A stretch of 64,000 nucleotides of DNA from Lachnospiraceae bacterium (GCA_016282745.1 JAEELL010000134.1:1-64000), one strand, 5' to 3'; shown: positions 17,438-25,767, numbered from the stretch's first letter. Translations and numbers: made by a program. The notes: generated by a model not told the origin, from the sequence alone.

Positions 17438-17466
17438 TTGTCTTTTTATTATAAATAGTGCATAAT
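17438..17466 (+). promoter_or_regulatory. Promoter of the GH64 glucanase gene
   Basis: TTGTCT (17438-17443), 17 nt, CATAAT (17461-17466). The start would fall near 17473, which excludes translation from the in-frame ATG at 17471 and supports the start at 17552. The 300-nt gap 17252-17551 holds only this promoter and AT-rich DNA. Confidence 0.75.
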
Positions 17467-17551
17467 GTAGATGATATGGTTTGAGCGGATTTCAACTAAA
17501 TATTATCCAATCACAAAGCGAAGAGAAAAAGAATTGAAAGGGAGAAAGAAA

Positions 17552-20524
17552 ATGAGAGATATTTTCAAATTTGGAAGACGTTTAGTGTCTTCTGTATGTG
17601 CTATGGCACTTGTGGTAACTATGAGCGGACCTATCTACAAGACTCAGGCTGCTTCAGTTTCTGTAGAGATTAACGGTTACCAGATTAGTACATCTTGGGA
17701 GGGTTACAGAACAATCTATTCTATAGCTGATTCATCAAACTCAGTTGCAAGTTGCGGATTATTATACGGACTTTCAGATGAGGTTTCAGCATCACAGATG
17801 GTAGTAAACAGTTCAAGTTCAAGAGTTTACGATTATCAGGCAACTTCTGCCGGAATTCTTTCAAAGAATTACAGTAAAATGAATAACTCAGTTAGCCGTG
17901 CAATGACAATGAAGTTCATTAAGACAGCTGATTTTTACAATGCAGGTATTTTAGTAAGAGCATACGCTAAGTTAAAAGATGGAAGCGTATCTTACAGTAC
18001 ATGTCAGACAGTAAACGTATTTGGTGTTGCTGATTATTTATATCAGAACTTAAAGATGCAAAACAGCAGCGCTCACGCATATGTTTATAATGAGATTCTT
18101 AAAATAGCAAATCCAAATTATCAGGTAGTTGATTATGACTGGAATGATGATGTATACGCTCCTGGCGGAGAGGTAGCAACAGAAGTATCAGTTGAAACAC
18201 AGGCTCCAACACAGGCTCCAACACAGGCTCCAACAGAAGCACCAACACAGCCACAGGGCGTTTCTTACACAACTGCTACAGTAAATACTTGGGGATATGC
18301 AGACAAGTGGGGCGCATATTTTGGAAACTGGGCTGGAACTGCTACAGGAGCATACAAGTATGAAAATGGTACTTTCTATGTAAAAGTTGATTCAAATGAT
18401 AAGAGCGACTGGTTAGTTCAGGGAAGTTATGAGTCAACAGTTTCTTCTGGAAAGACATACAAAGTATCTGTTGATGTTAAGTCAAACAAGGCAGCATCAT
18501 TCCTTATGAAGGAAGATATCTCTAACGAGAGCAACGATTCAACATTTGTTAATGCAAGTGTTTCAGCAAATACTAAGAAGACAATCACAGGAACATTCCC
18601 TGTTTCATCAAACAGCATCAAGGTTATGTTCAATCTTGGACAGGTTGAGGCAGGAACAGTTCTTGAGTTCAGCAATGTTAAGATTGAAGAAGTTCAGGGA
18701 CAGGTTGTAACAGAAGCACCAACACAGGCACCTACAACTCAGCCTTCACAGAGCGGAAACGGACCTGAAGCTCCTGTAGGATTAACATTCGCAGGAAATA
18801 CAGATCTCCCATATTACTTTGCATGGGCAGCATCTGACGGTGTTACATATAACTTCTACATCGATGGAAATAAGGTTGCACAGGGTATCACAGGTGGTGC
18901 ATACAATGCAGCACAGCATTCAGGATATTTTACAGCAGGAGAGCACACAATCGGAATCTCAGCTGTAAATGGAAGCGGTGAATCAGCAATCACAACAATC
19001 AAGCATACATTTGAAACTAATGGTCCTTCACAGCAGCAGACATCAGCTCATGTTGAAAATCCAACAGTTCCTGATGTAAATGGTGACTATGAGGAAGATG
19101 CATCAATCGAGAAACCATTTGGTATGGTATTATCATCACCAAAGGATGGTTATGTAAATGTAGTTTGGGGAGCTGGTTCAGTTAACTGCTACAATGTATA
19201 TGTTGACGGTGAGAGAAGAAGAACAGCTGTACCTGCATCAAGCATTACAATGCCTGTATACTTCCAGGGTACTCATTCAGTTTCAATCAGAACATTATCA
19301 AATGGAAAAGAATCGCAGCCTACAACACTTACAATTCAGATTAACGGTGTTGGAGAGAGAGAGACAGAGGCTCCTACAGTCCCTGCAAACTTAAGACCAC
19401 AGGTTAGATACAATTACCAGAGTGATAAGATTCTTATCCAGATGAACAATAAGACAAACGGAACATATTCAAATGATCAGATTTACTGGTGCTTATTTGG
19501 TAAAGATGCAGATGGCAAGATGTGCTACGTTGATACAAACGGTAACCTTATCAGAGGTTCTGTAGGACTTAACACAGCAAAGATTGGTGATAGAGATTAT
19601 GCTCCTATTGTTTGTCATAAGTTATCAGAGTGTGATCACTTCTATATTGGATCAATTGATTCAGGACGTATGTACTTAAGTTACGGTAAGCCAATGTACA
19701 TTGGATTTAACCAGGATGGAGCAGGAAATGTTGGATATGCAGGTCCGGATCTTAACAACAGCTCAGATCCAAATGCTAACACATTATTCGAATTTGAAGA
19801 ATTTACTATTGATGGTAAGTTCTACTGGGGAAATACAACAAGAGTAGATTACTTCTGTTTCCCAACTGTAACAAGATTATTAGGACATACACAGTACACA
19901 ACATATGATAAGACAGTAGGTGATATGGACTCACGTGCAGATACATTTGCAGCATTCAGAGCTACAGCACCTGCAGCATTCCAGACATTAGTAACAGATC
20001 AGAGAATCATGGCTCCATGTAAGACAACATTTAATGAGGGTCAGATTTACGGAAATTACTTCGACGGATACATCAACCAGTTCTGGGCAAAATATGCTAA
20101 CGAAGATTTAGTAATCAACTTAGAACAGGGATCATATATTGGTAGAGTATATGGTAACAGAATGCAGTTCCACAGAAATGGTGACAGCACAATCTACTAT
20201 GTAGACAAGCCATCTACACAGGATGTTCTTGAAGGTAGAGGAGCATTCAACAGACATAGTGAAGAAAGTAAGTCAGTTGTTGAAAAAGCTATCGAAGCTC
20301 AGCTTTGTGCAGCATTCAACAGAGGTGTTGCAACATCACCTGCTGATTACTATGATATTTCTAAGTACTACAAGAATGACATTAACAACTTCTATGCTGG
20401 ATTCATGCATGAACATTCATTTGTAGGTCTTGCATACGGATTCTGTTATGATGATGTAAATGATCAGAGTACATTACTTCAGACAAACGATGCAGACGCA
20501 TTAATTATTGACCTTAAGTGGTAA
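17552..20524 (+). CDS. Secreted multidomain GH64 endo-beta-1,3-glucanase
   Basis: 990 residues. Signal peptide about 1-34 (cleavage near TQAA). Residues 37-196 are a module shared with the proteins at 30207 and 61620. A Thr/Pro linker (APTQ repeats) leads to a jelly-roll carbohydrate-binding-like domain at 233-390, a second linker, and two Ig/FnIII-like domains at about 410-495 and 520-610. The C-terminal 370 residues match glycoside hydrolase family 64 (laminaripentaose-releasing beta-1,3-glucanase): EEFTIDGKFYWGNTTRVDYF, APCKTTFNEG, EQGSYIGRVYGNRMQFH. Glu750 and Asp766 are 16 apart, as are E154 and D170 of the Streptomyces matensis enzyme as I recall it. Start chosen for AAAGGGAG and the signal peptide. 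Likely substrate: beta-1,3-glucans of fungi, cereals or algae. Confidence 0.88.
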   Translation: MRDIFKFGRRLVSSVCAMALVVTMSGPIYKTQAASVSVEINGYQISTSWEGYRTIYSIADSSNSVASCGLLYGLSDEVSASQMVVNSSSSRVYDYQATSAGILSKNYSKMNNSVSRAMTMKFIKTADFYNAGILVRAYAKLKDGSVSYSTCQTVNVFGVADYLYQNLKMQNSSAHAYVYNEILKIANPNYQVVDYDWNDDVYAPGGEVATEVSVETQAPTQAPTQAPTEAPTQPQGVSYTTATVNTWGYADKWGAYFGNWAGTATGAYKYENGTFYVKVDSNDKSDWLVQGSYESTVSSGKTYKVSVDVKSNKAASFLMKEDISNESNDSTFVNASVSANTKKTITGTFPVSSNSIKVMFNLGQVEAGTVLEFSNVKIEEVQGQVVTEAPTQAPTTQPSQSGNGPEAPVGLTFAGNTDLPYYFAWAASDGVTYNFYIDGNKVAQGITGGAYNAAQHSGYFTAGEHTIGISAVNGSGESAITTIKHTFETNGPSQQQTSAHVENPTVPDVNGDYEEDASIEKPFGMVLSSPKDGYVNVVWGAGSVNCYNVYVDGERRRTAVPASSITMPVYFQGTHSVSIRTLSNGKESQPTTLTIQINGVGERETEAPTVPANLRPQVRYNYQSDKILIQMNNKTNGTYSNDQIYWCLFGKDADGKMCYVDTNGNLIRGSVGLNTAKIGDRDYAPIVCHKLSECDHFYIGSIDSGRMYLSYGKPMYIGFNQDGAGNVGYAGPDLNNSSDPNANTLFEFEEFTIDGKFYWGNTTRVDYFCFPTVTRLLGHTQYTTYDKTVGDMDSRADTFAAFRATAPAAFQTLVTDQRIMAPCKTTFNEGQIYGNYFDGYINQFWAKYANEDLVINLEQGSYIGRVYGNRMQFHRNGDSTIYYVDKPSTQDVLEGRGAFNRHSEESKSVVEKAIEAQLCAAFNRGVATSPADYYDISKYYKNDINNFYAGFMHEHSFVGLAYGFCYDDVNDQSTLLQTNDADALIIDLKW

Positions 20525-20547
20525 TGAATTTATAATAGTAAATGTAG

Positions 20548-20578
20548 TGTCCCAGGGCATTGCCCTGGGACATTTTTA
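20548..20578 (+). terminator. Intrinsic terminator of the GH64 gene
   Basis: TGTCCCAGGG pairs with CCCTGGGACA around CATTG, followed by TTTTT. Confidence 0.93.
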
Positions 20579-20609
20579 TGTGTTATTCACTAGAAGCCAA
20601 GTTGTGAAT

Positions 20610-20745
20610 ATAGAGGAGTTTCCATTATAGAGGGTTTTCCAAAATAGAGGATTATCCAAAATAGAGGATTATCCAAAATAGAGGATTATCCAATATTGAG
20701 ATTTTTTTAGTATATAGGATTTTCAAATATAGAGAATTCTTTGAG
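20610..20745. repeat. 17-nt tandem repeat, about eight units
   Basis: Five good units of ATAGAGGATTATCCAAA start at 20610, 20627, 20644, 20661 and 20678; the middle three are nearly identical. Three degenerate units follow at 20695, 20712 and 20729. The array fills most of the 322-nt gap between the GH64 terminator and iorA. I see no clear consensus promoter for iorA; TATACT at 20760-20765 is a possible -10. Confidence 0.9.
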
Positions 20746-20846
20746 TCATGCAGATTGTTTATACTGAGGATTAATGAATCTATATGGTGTTAACTGAGAA
20801 AAATCATGGAATAACTTGGAGAATAGCAGTCGAGGAGGAACTATAA

Positions 20847-22643
20847 ATGAAGAAAGAATACGTTATGGGAAATGGAGCTATAGCTCTTGGAGCTATGGTC
20901 GCAGGTGTAAGTGTTGTTGCAGGATATCCCGGAACACCATCATCTGAGATTATTGAGACAATTGCTAAGTATAATAACGGAGATATTCACCTTGAGTGGT
21001 CCATTAATGAAAAAGCAGCCATGGAAGTTGCAGCGACTGCAGCGTATACAGGTGCAAGAACTATGGTTACCATGAAGCAGGTTGGACTTAATGTGGCTTC
21101 GGATCCACTTATGTCATTGGCATATGTTGGAGTAAAGGGTGGTATGGTTGTGGTTTCAGCTGATGATCCGGGACCTATTTCATCTCAGACAGAGCAGGAT
21201 ACGAGACTTTTTGGAAGTTTTTGTAAGATTCCGGTTTTTGATCCTTCCACACCTGAGGAAGCTTTTCAGATGATTCAGGATGCATTTGACTATTCTGAAA
21301 AATATAAGACGCCTGTATTGTTCAGACCTACTACAAGAGTGTGTCACGGTTATGCTTCAATTGAAGTTGCTGACAGTTTTGAAACTAAGAAGCATGACGA
21401 TTTTGAAAAGGATTCATCTAAATGGGTTATTTTTCCGAGATTGTCTTTTGCAAATCATGCAATGATAGAGAAGAGAAATCCGCAGATTGGTGCAGATTTT
21501 TCTAATTATAAATACAATAGTGTAAGAGGCAACGGCAAGAAAGCTGTTTTTGCAGGCGGAATCAGTTACGCTTACGCTATGGAATATCTTAAGGACAAAG
21601 ATGATGTTAAAGTTTGCAAGATTGGAACGCCGTTCCCGTTTCCTGAAGATTTTGCGCTCAAAGCATTAGAGGGAGTAGAAGAGGTTTTGTGTTTTGAAGA
21701 ACTTCATCCGTTTATTGAGGAAGAACTCTTAAAACTTGCAGGAAAGCATCATTTGAATATAAAAATAAGAGGAAAACATACAGGAGATGTTGCACTCAGT
21801 GGTGAGAATTCATCTGAGTCAGCAAGAGAGGTGATAGGTTCATTTCTTGGACTGCCTGATTCTTGTGAACAGATAGACCTAAGCGATTTGCCAAAACTTC
21901 CTGTCAGGCCACCGGTGCTTTGCGCAGGTTGTCCGCACAGAGCATCTTTCTATGCAGTTAAGGAGGCGATGAAAGGTAAAAAGGCTATTTTCTGTGGAGA
22001 TATAGGTTGTTACACACTTGGTAATGCAATGCCACTTGACATGGTAGACACTTGTCTTTGCATGGGAGCCGGAATCACTATGGCTCAGGGATTTAACTGG
22101 ACACATGATGATTGTACTAGTTTTGCATTTGTCGGAGATTCAACTTTCTTTGCTTCAGGAATGACAGGAGTGGCAAATGCTCTCTACAATGAAGCAGATA
22201 TGATACTTTGCGTTCTTGACAATTCAACTACTGCAATGACAGGCCATCAGCCTCATCCGGGTACAGGAAGGAATATGATGGGAGATGTGGTTGACAAGAT
22301 TAGTATTCAGAGCGTTCTTGAAGGTATGGGTGTGAAGAAGATTGAGACTGTTGATCCTCTTGAGTTTGAAAAGGCAGTTTCTGTTGTGAAAGAGTGTGCA
22401 GAAATGAAGGGCGTTAAGGTTATTATTTTCAAATCGCCATGTATTGCCATTGTCAAGTCAGACAAGAAGATGACAATCAGTGATAAATGTATCAACTGCA
22501 AGAAGTGTATCAGGGAAATTGGTTGTCCTGCACTTATAACAGTTGACGGACAGGTAACAATTGACAGCAGCCTTTGTACGGGATGCGGACTTTGCAGTCA
22601 TATCTGCCCTGTAAATGCTATAGGAGGTGAATGCAATGAATAA
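20847..22643 (+). CDS. iorA: Indolepyruvate:ferredoxin oxidoreductase, alpha subunit
   Basis: 598 residues. It oxidatively decarboxylates aryl pyruvates (indole-, phenyl-, hydroxyphenylpyruvate) to aryl-acetyl-CoA, reducing ferredoxin. The N-terminal pyrimidine-binding domain (GNGAIALGA, GYPGTPSSEI) and the TPP-binding domain (CAGCPHRASF, GDIGCYTLG, FVGDSTFFASG...N) are fused, as usual for IorA. The C-terminal 60 residues carry two 4Fe-4S motifs, CINCKKCIREIGCP and CTGCGLCSHICP; the first has an extra residue before its last Cys, a known IorA feature. GGAGG lies upstream. iorB overlaps its end by 8 nt and paaK follows. Confidence 0.96.
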   Translation: MKKEYVMGNGAIALGAMVAGVSVVAGYPGTPSSEIIETIAKYNNGDIHLEWSINEKAAMEVAATAAYTGARTMVTMKQVGLNVASDPLMSLAYVGVKGGMVVVSADDPGPISSQTEQDTRLFGSFCKIPVFDPSTPEEAFQMIQDAFDYSEKYKTPVLFRPTTRVCHGYASIEVADSFETKKHDDFEKDSSKWVIFPRLSFANHAMIEKRNPQIGADFSNYKYNSVRGNGKKAVFAGGISYAYAMEYLKDKDDVKVCKIGTPFPFPEDFALKALEGVEEVLCFEELHPFIEEELLKLAGKHHLNIKIRGKHTGDVALSGENSSESAREVIGSFLGLPDSCEQIDLSDLPKLPVRPPVLCAGCPHRASFYAVKEAMKGKKAIFCGDIGCYTLGNAMPLDMVDTCLCMGAGITMAQGFNWTHDDCTSFAFVGDSTFFASGMTGVANALYNEADMILCVLDNSTTAMTGHQPHPGTGRNMMGDVVDKISIQSVLEGMGVKKIETVDPLEFEKAVSVVKECAEMKGVKVIIFKSPCIAIVKSDKKMTISDKCINCKKCIREIGCPALITVDGQVTIDSSLCTGCGLCSHICPVNAIGGECNE

Positions 22644-23223
22644 GGATATTTTAGTTTGCGGTGTTGGCGGACAGGGTACTGTACTTGCATCTAAGCTTAT
22701 AGCTTCGTCAGCTATGGACAACGGTGAAGTGGTTCATTCTGCAGAGACTATCGGAATGGCTCAGAGAGGTGGCTCGGTTACAAGTCACATCCGAATTGGT
22801 AATGAAGTATATTCTCCACTTATACCAAAGGGACATGCAGATATGATAATTGCATTTGAACCTGCTGAAGCAGTCAGAAACCTTTCTTACCTCAAAAAAG
22901 GTGGAATAGTTATTGTAAATAAACAGCCGGTAAAGCCTGTTACTGAATCATTGCAGGATACAGGTTATGATGGTGTTGAGATGATTGAATATTTGCAGAA
23001 AAAATGTGAATGTATCGTTGTTGACGCAAAGGCTATCTGCGAGCCGCTTGGATCTTCTAAGTTTTTCAATGTGGCAATACTCGGTGTGGCAGTTGGAAGC
23101 GGCAAACTTGGAATCAGCAAAGAGTGGATGGTTAAGCAGATTGAGACCAGAGTCAATGCGAAATTTGTTGAGAAAAACATGCAGGCCTTTGAGGCAGGCA
23201 TTGCACTGAAAGGAGATTTTTAG
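22636..23223 (+). CDS. iorB: Indolepyruvate:ferredoxin oxidoreductase, beta subunit
   Basis: 195 residues, the gamma-domain partner of IorA. GVGGQGTVLASKLIA near the start and GMAQRGGSV are the conserved motifs. I use ATG 22636 because AGGAGGT lies 7 nt upstream; the in-frame GTG at 22627 overlaps that ribosome site. The gene overlaps iorA by 8 nt and ends 1 nt before paaK, so the three form one translational unit. Confidence 0.95.
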   Translation: MNKDILVCGVGGQGTVLASKLIASSAMDNGEVVHSAETIGMAQRGGSVTSHIRIGNEVYSPLIPKGHADMIIAFEPAEAVRNLSYLKKGGIVIVNKQPVKPVTESLQDTGYDGVEMIEYLQKKCECIVVDAKAICEPLGSSKFFNVAILGVAVGSGKLGISKEWMVKQIETRVNAKFVEKNMQAFEAGIALKGDF

Positions 23224-23224
23224 A

Positions 23225-24466
23225 ATGAAACCGAATGCAGAACAGTTAAAACTGATTGATGCGCAGATTAAGAGACTTATTAAGACAGACAGTTATTATG
23301 GAAAAATGTACAGAGAACTTGGAATTGATAAAGTAGAGTCTTTTGAAGATTTTAAGAAGATTCCATTTTCAAGTAAGGAAGATTTGAGAAATGCTTATCC
23401 ACTTGGAATTCAGGCAGTTCCTGATGAAGAAGTAGTTAGAATTCACTCATCTTCAGGTACAACAGGAAAGCCGGTTATTATTCCTTACACAAAGAAGGAT
23501 GTTGATGACTGGGCTACAATGTTTGCAAGATGCTATGAGATGGCAGGAATTACAAAGAATGACAGAATTCATATTACACCGGGATATGGTCTTTGGACTG
23601 CAGGTATCGGATTCCAGGCCGGATGTGAAAAGTTAGGTGCCATGGCAATTCCTATGGGACCCGGTAACACAGAGAAACAGTTACAGATGATGCAGGACTT
23701 AGGTTCAACTGTATTGACAGCTACATCTTCTTATGCACTTTTACTTGCTGAGGAAATCAACAAGAGAGGTCTCAAGGACAAGATTAAACTTAAAAAAGGT
23801 GTAATCGGTTCAGAGAGATGGAGTGAGAAGAAGCGTGAGTACATTGCCAATGAACTTGGAATTGAACTTTATGATATCTATGGTCTTACAGAGATTTACG
23901 GACCGGGTATCGGCGTAAACTGTGATAAGAATGAAGGAATTCATTACTGGGATGATTATCTTTACATCGAAATCATTGATCCAAAGACAGGCGAGCAGGT
24001 TGAAGACGGTGAGGAAGGTGAAATTGTTATTACAACTTTGGTAAAAGAAGGTGCACCTCTCATCAGATTCAGAACACATGATATTTCAAGAATCATTCCT
24101 AAGAAATGTTCATGTGGAAGTGACTATCCAATGCTTGATATCATCAAGGGAAGAAGTGATGACATGTTCAAGGTACACGGTGTAAACATGTTCCCAAGCC
24201 AGGTGGAAGAACTTCTTCAGAAATTTGACGGAGTACTCAGCGAGTACAGCATCAATATTGCACATGATGATACAAAGAACAAAGACGTTATGCTTCTTAC
24301 AGTAGAGGCAGAAGGAAGAGTGGATTTTGAGAAGACAGCTAATGAAATCAGAGATATGTTCAAAGCTATAATCGGAGTTACTCCAAAGGTAACAGTAGTG
24401 CCAATCAACACACTTCCAAGAAGTGAGAAGAAGACACAGCGAGTAATCGATCATAGAGAACATTAA
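23225..24466 (+). CDS. paaK: Phenylacetate-CoA ligase (AMP-forming), IOR-linked copy
   Basis: 413 residues. Adenylate-forming motif SSSGTTGK, core motif YGLTEIYGPG, hinge GRSDDMFKVHGVNMFPSQVEE and a Cys pair (KKCSCGSDYP) as in PaaK. The start lies 1 nt after iorB, with AAAGGAG inside iorB. In other anaerobes PaaK-like genes accompany IOR, allowing interconversion of arylacetates and their CoA esters. Running towards the free acid it would release aryl-acetate while conserving energy; towards the CoA ester it would permit reductive carboxylation to the aryl pyruvate. The direction cannot be read from the sequence. A second, longer copy is at 9624. Confidence 0.93.
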   Translation: MKPNAEQLKLIDAQIKRLIKTDSYYGKMYRELGIDKVESFEDFKKIPFSSKEDLRNAYPLGIQAVPDEEVVRIHSSSGTTGKPVIIPYTKKDVDDWATMFARCYEMAGITKNDRIHITPGYGLWTAGIGFQAGCEKLGAMAIPMGPGNTEKQLQMMQDLGSTVLTATSSYALLLAEEINKRGLKDKIKLKKGVIGSERWSEKKREYIANELGIELYDIYGLTEIYGPGIGVNCDKNEGIHYWDDYLYIEIIDPKTGEQVEDGEEGEIVITTLVKEGAPLIRFRTHDISRIIPKKCSCGSDYPMLDIIKGRSDDMFKVHGVNMFPSQVEELLQKFDGVLSEYSINIAHDDTKNKDVMLLTVEAEGRVDFEKTANEIRDMFKAIIGVTPKVTVVPINTLPRSEKKTQRVIDHREH

Positions 24467-24494
24467 AGAATAAGGTTGATAAAGATTTATTAAG

Positions 24495-24788
24495 ATACCT
24501 CCCAAATGCAGTAATTGGTGTTTGGGAGGTATAATTATGTAGTAAAAAAAAGAGTTATGTTAACAATAATGAAATGATGTGTACCTACCAAACAGGAAAA
24601 ACGCTATTTGGTGGGTATGCTAATGCATGAGAAAATAAGTTATGTAAATAAGAATAGAACGATGTGTACCTACCAAAAGAGAAGAAAGCCATTTGAGATG
24701 TACATGTATGTGAGATATCAGAGTGTTATGTTAACAAAAATGAAATGTTGTGTACCGCCTAAATAGCAAAAATACCATTTGGGCGGTA
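24495..24788. repeat. Four tandem 86-nt units, each with a conserved hairpin
   Basis: Hairpin left arms start at 24496, 24582, 24667 and 24753 (steps 86, 85, 86). Unit 1 pairs TACCTCCCAAA with TTTGGGAGGTA, unit 2 TACCTACCAAA with TTTGGTGGGTA, unit 4 TACCGCCTAAA with TTTGGGCGGTA; unit 3 is decayed. Stem positions 5 and 6 change in pairs (T-A, T-G, G-C; C-G, A-T, C-G). Between hairpins GTTATGTTAACAA and AATGAAATG recur. The array occupies most of the 439-nt gap between paaK and the convergent ArsR gene. No coding frame is seen. Confidence 0.85.
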
Positions 24789-24905
24789 ATAGTTGCTTTA
24801 TAAATATAAAAATAGTTAACATAATTAAGAAATAGAATGCCATCATTAAACGTGTAGCTTAAGTTGCCGTTTATAAATGTGATTGAACCAACAACAATAT
24901 AAAAA

Positions 24906-25268
24906 TTATTCCGATGGACATGAAATTTCTACCATCTTTTCAATCATATGATGAAGTAAATCTGCTGGTTTTGTTTCGGCAGCCTTGTAATATACTTCCT
25001 TACCTTCTCTGCGGCTTACAATCAATCCGCTGGATTTCAGGGATTTTAAATGATGTGAGACAGCAGGACTGCTCATATCTACCATTGCTGAAATATTGGT
25101 CACACATTCTTCGCAGTGGCATAGTAACCAAAAAATTCTGATTCTGTTGCTATCGCTCAATTGTTTGAATATTGTTGAAATTGTTTCGAAGTCCTCAACC
25201 TTTGGCATATGATCAAATTTGTGTTCCATATGTTGTCCGTGATTGTGAGGTAAATGTTTATCTGACAT
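24906..25268 (-). CDS. ArsR/SmtB-family metal-sensing repressor
   Basis: 120 residues. The winged-helix part includes LSDSNRIRIFWLL and the recognition helix SSPAVSHHLKSLKSSGLI, followed by the beta-wing (SRREGKEVYYKA). A metal site is suggested by the Cys-rich LLCHCEECVTN, comparable to the ELCVCDL site of CadC/ArsR proteins, by a His-rich N-terminus (HLPHNHGQHMEHKFDH) and by a C-terminal Cys. Start at 25268 is set by AAGGAGATATATT upstream. It is divergent from the HMA and P-type ATPase genes and probably represses them and itself until Zn, Cd or a similar ion binds. Confidence 0.9.
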   Translation of the reverse strand: MSDKHLPHNHGQHMEHKFDHMPKVEDFETISTIFKQLSDSNRIRIFWLLCHCEECVTNISAMVDMSSPAVSHHLKSLKSSGLIVSRREGKEVYYKAAETKPADLLHHMIEKMVEISCPSE

Positions 25269-25287
25269 AATATATCTCCTTGATGAA

Positions 25288-25341
25288 AAATTAGTGAAAA
25301 AAACTAATTTATTATGATAGTATAACTTATGATAGTATAAC
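25288..25341 (-). promoter_or_regulatory. Candidate operator and duplicated 15-mer upstream of the ArsR gene
   Basis: A perfect inverted repeat AAATTAGT (25288-25295) / ACTAATTT (25303-25310) lies 20 nt before the start codon. Next to it the 15-mer TTATGATAGTATAAC occurs twice head to tail (25312-25326, 25327-25341); read on the minus strand each copy contains TATACT, a -10-like sequence. This is a plausible autoregulated promoter. Confidence 0.5.
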
Positions 25342-25435
25342 ATAGTTAATAATAATTAATCTATAAAAAGTGAATGAAATAAGAATAATTAAATCAGTGA
25401 GTTATAATTTCTATTGAAGTTGTAGCTCTCTTTTT

Positions 25436-25515
25436 TTGATACAACCTGGATAAAAAATTGATACAACCTAGATGAAAATACTATTGATACAATTTGGATG
25501 AAAATACTATTGATA
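25436..25515. repeat. 22-26-nt tandem repeat supplying the -35 element of the metal operon
   Basis: Units beginning TTGATACAACCTGGAT start at 25436, 25458, 25484 and 25510. Each unit opens with TTGATA; the last, truncated unit provides the -35 hexamer of the downstream promoter. The gap 25269-25767 holds the regulatory sites listed separately and no convincing gene. Confidence 0.75.
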
Positions 25516-25538
25516 TTTTGAGGCAGGAAGTGTATAAT
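25510..25538 (+). promoter_or_regulatory. Promoter of the HMA-cadA operon
   Basis: TTGATA (25510-25515), 17 nt, TATAAT (25533-25538). The start would be near 25545, leaving a leader of about 220 nt before the HMA gene. Confidence 0.8.
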
Positions 25539-25539
25539 A

Positions 25540-25569
25540 CAATTAAACGATTAAATAAATGTTTAATTG
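25540..25569 (+). promoter_or_regulatory. Candidate ArsR-type operator over the transcription start
   Basis: CAATTAAAC (25540-25548) and GTTTAATTG (25561-25569) form a perfect 9-bp inverted repeat with a 12-nt centre, directly after the -10 box. The position suits repression by the divergent ArsR-family protein. The outer AATTA/TAATT resembles the inverted repeat upstream of the regulator gene. Confidence 0.6.
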
Positions 25570-25767
25570 TTGCGAGTGAATACAAGATTACTTATTGTAA
25601 ATATGACTTAATGATTATTACTCAAATAAAACTAATAATACACAAGTTAATAAGGGTAAATATTTACGAGCAAATAAGACTATATTTTTACTTGTAAATA
25701 ATATTGAATATTCACGACTAAAGAATAGAAGTATTAAAGCAAAGAATTAATGATGGAGGATTAAATC

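Noticed and set aside
24495-24788. Possible CRISPR array
   Set aside because: The period is 86 nt with similar sequence across the whole unit, no unique spacers and no cas genes; the pattern is tandem duplication with hairpins.
25494-25697. Plus-strand frame of 67 codons upstream of the HMA gene
   Set aside because: Its ATG lies upstream of the -35 box of the promoter at 25510, there is no ribosome site, and the composition is that of AT-rich DNA.
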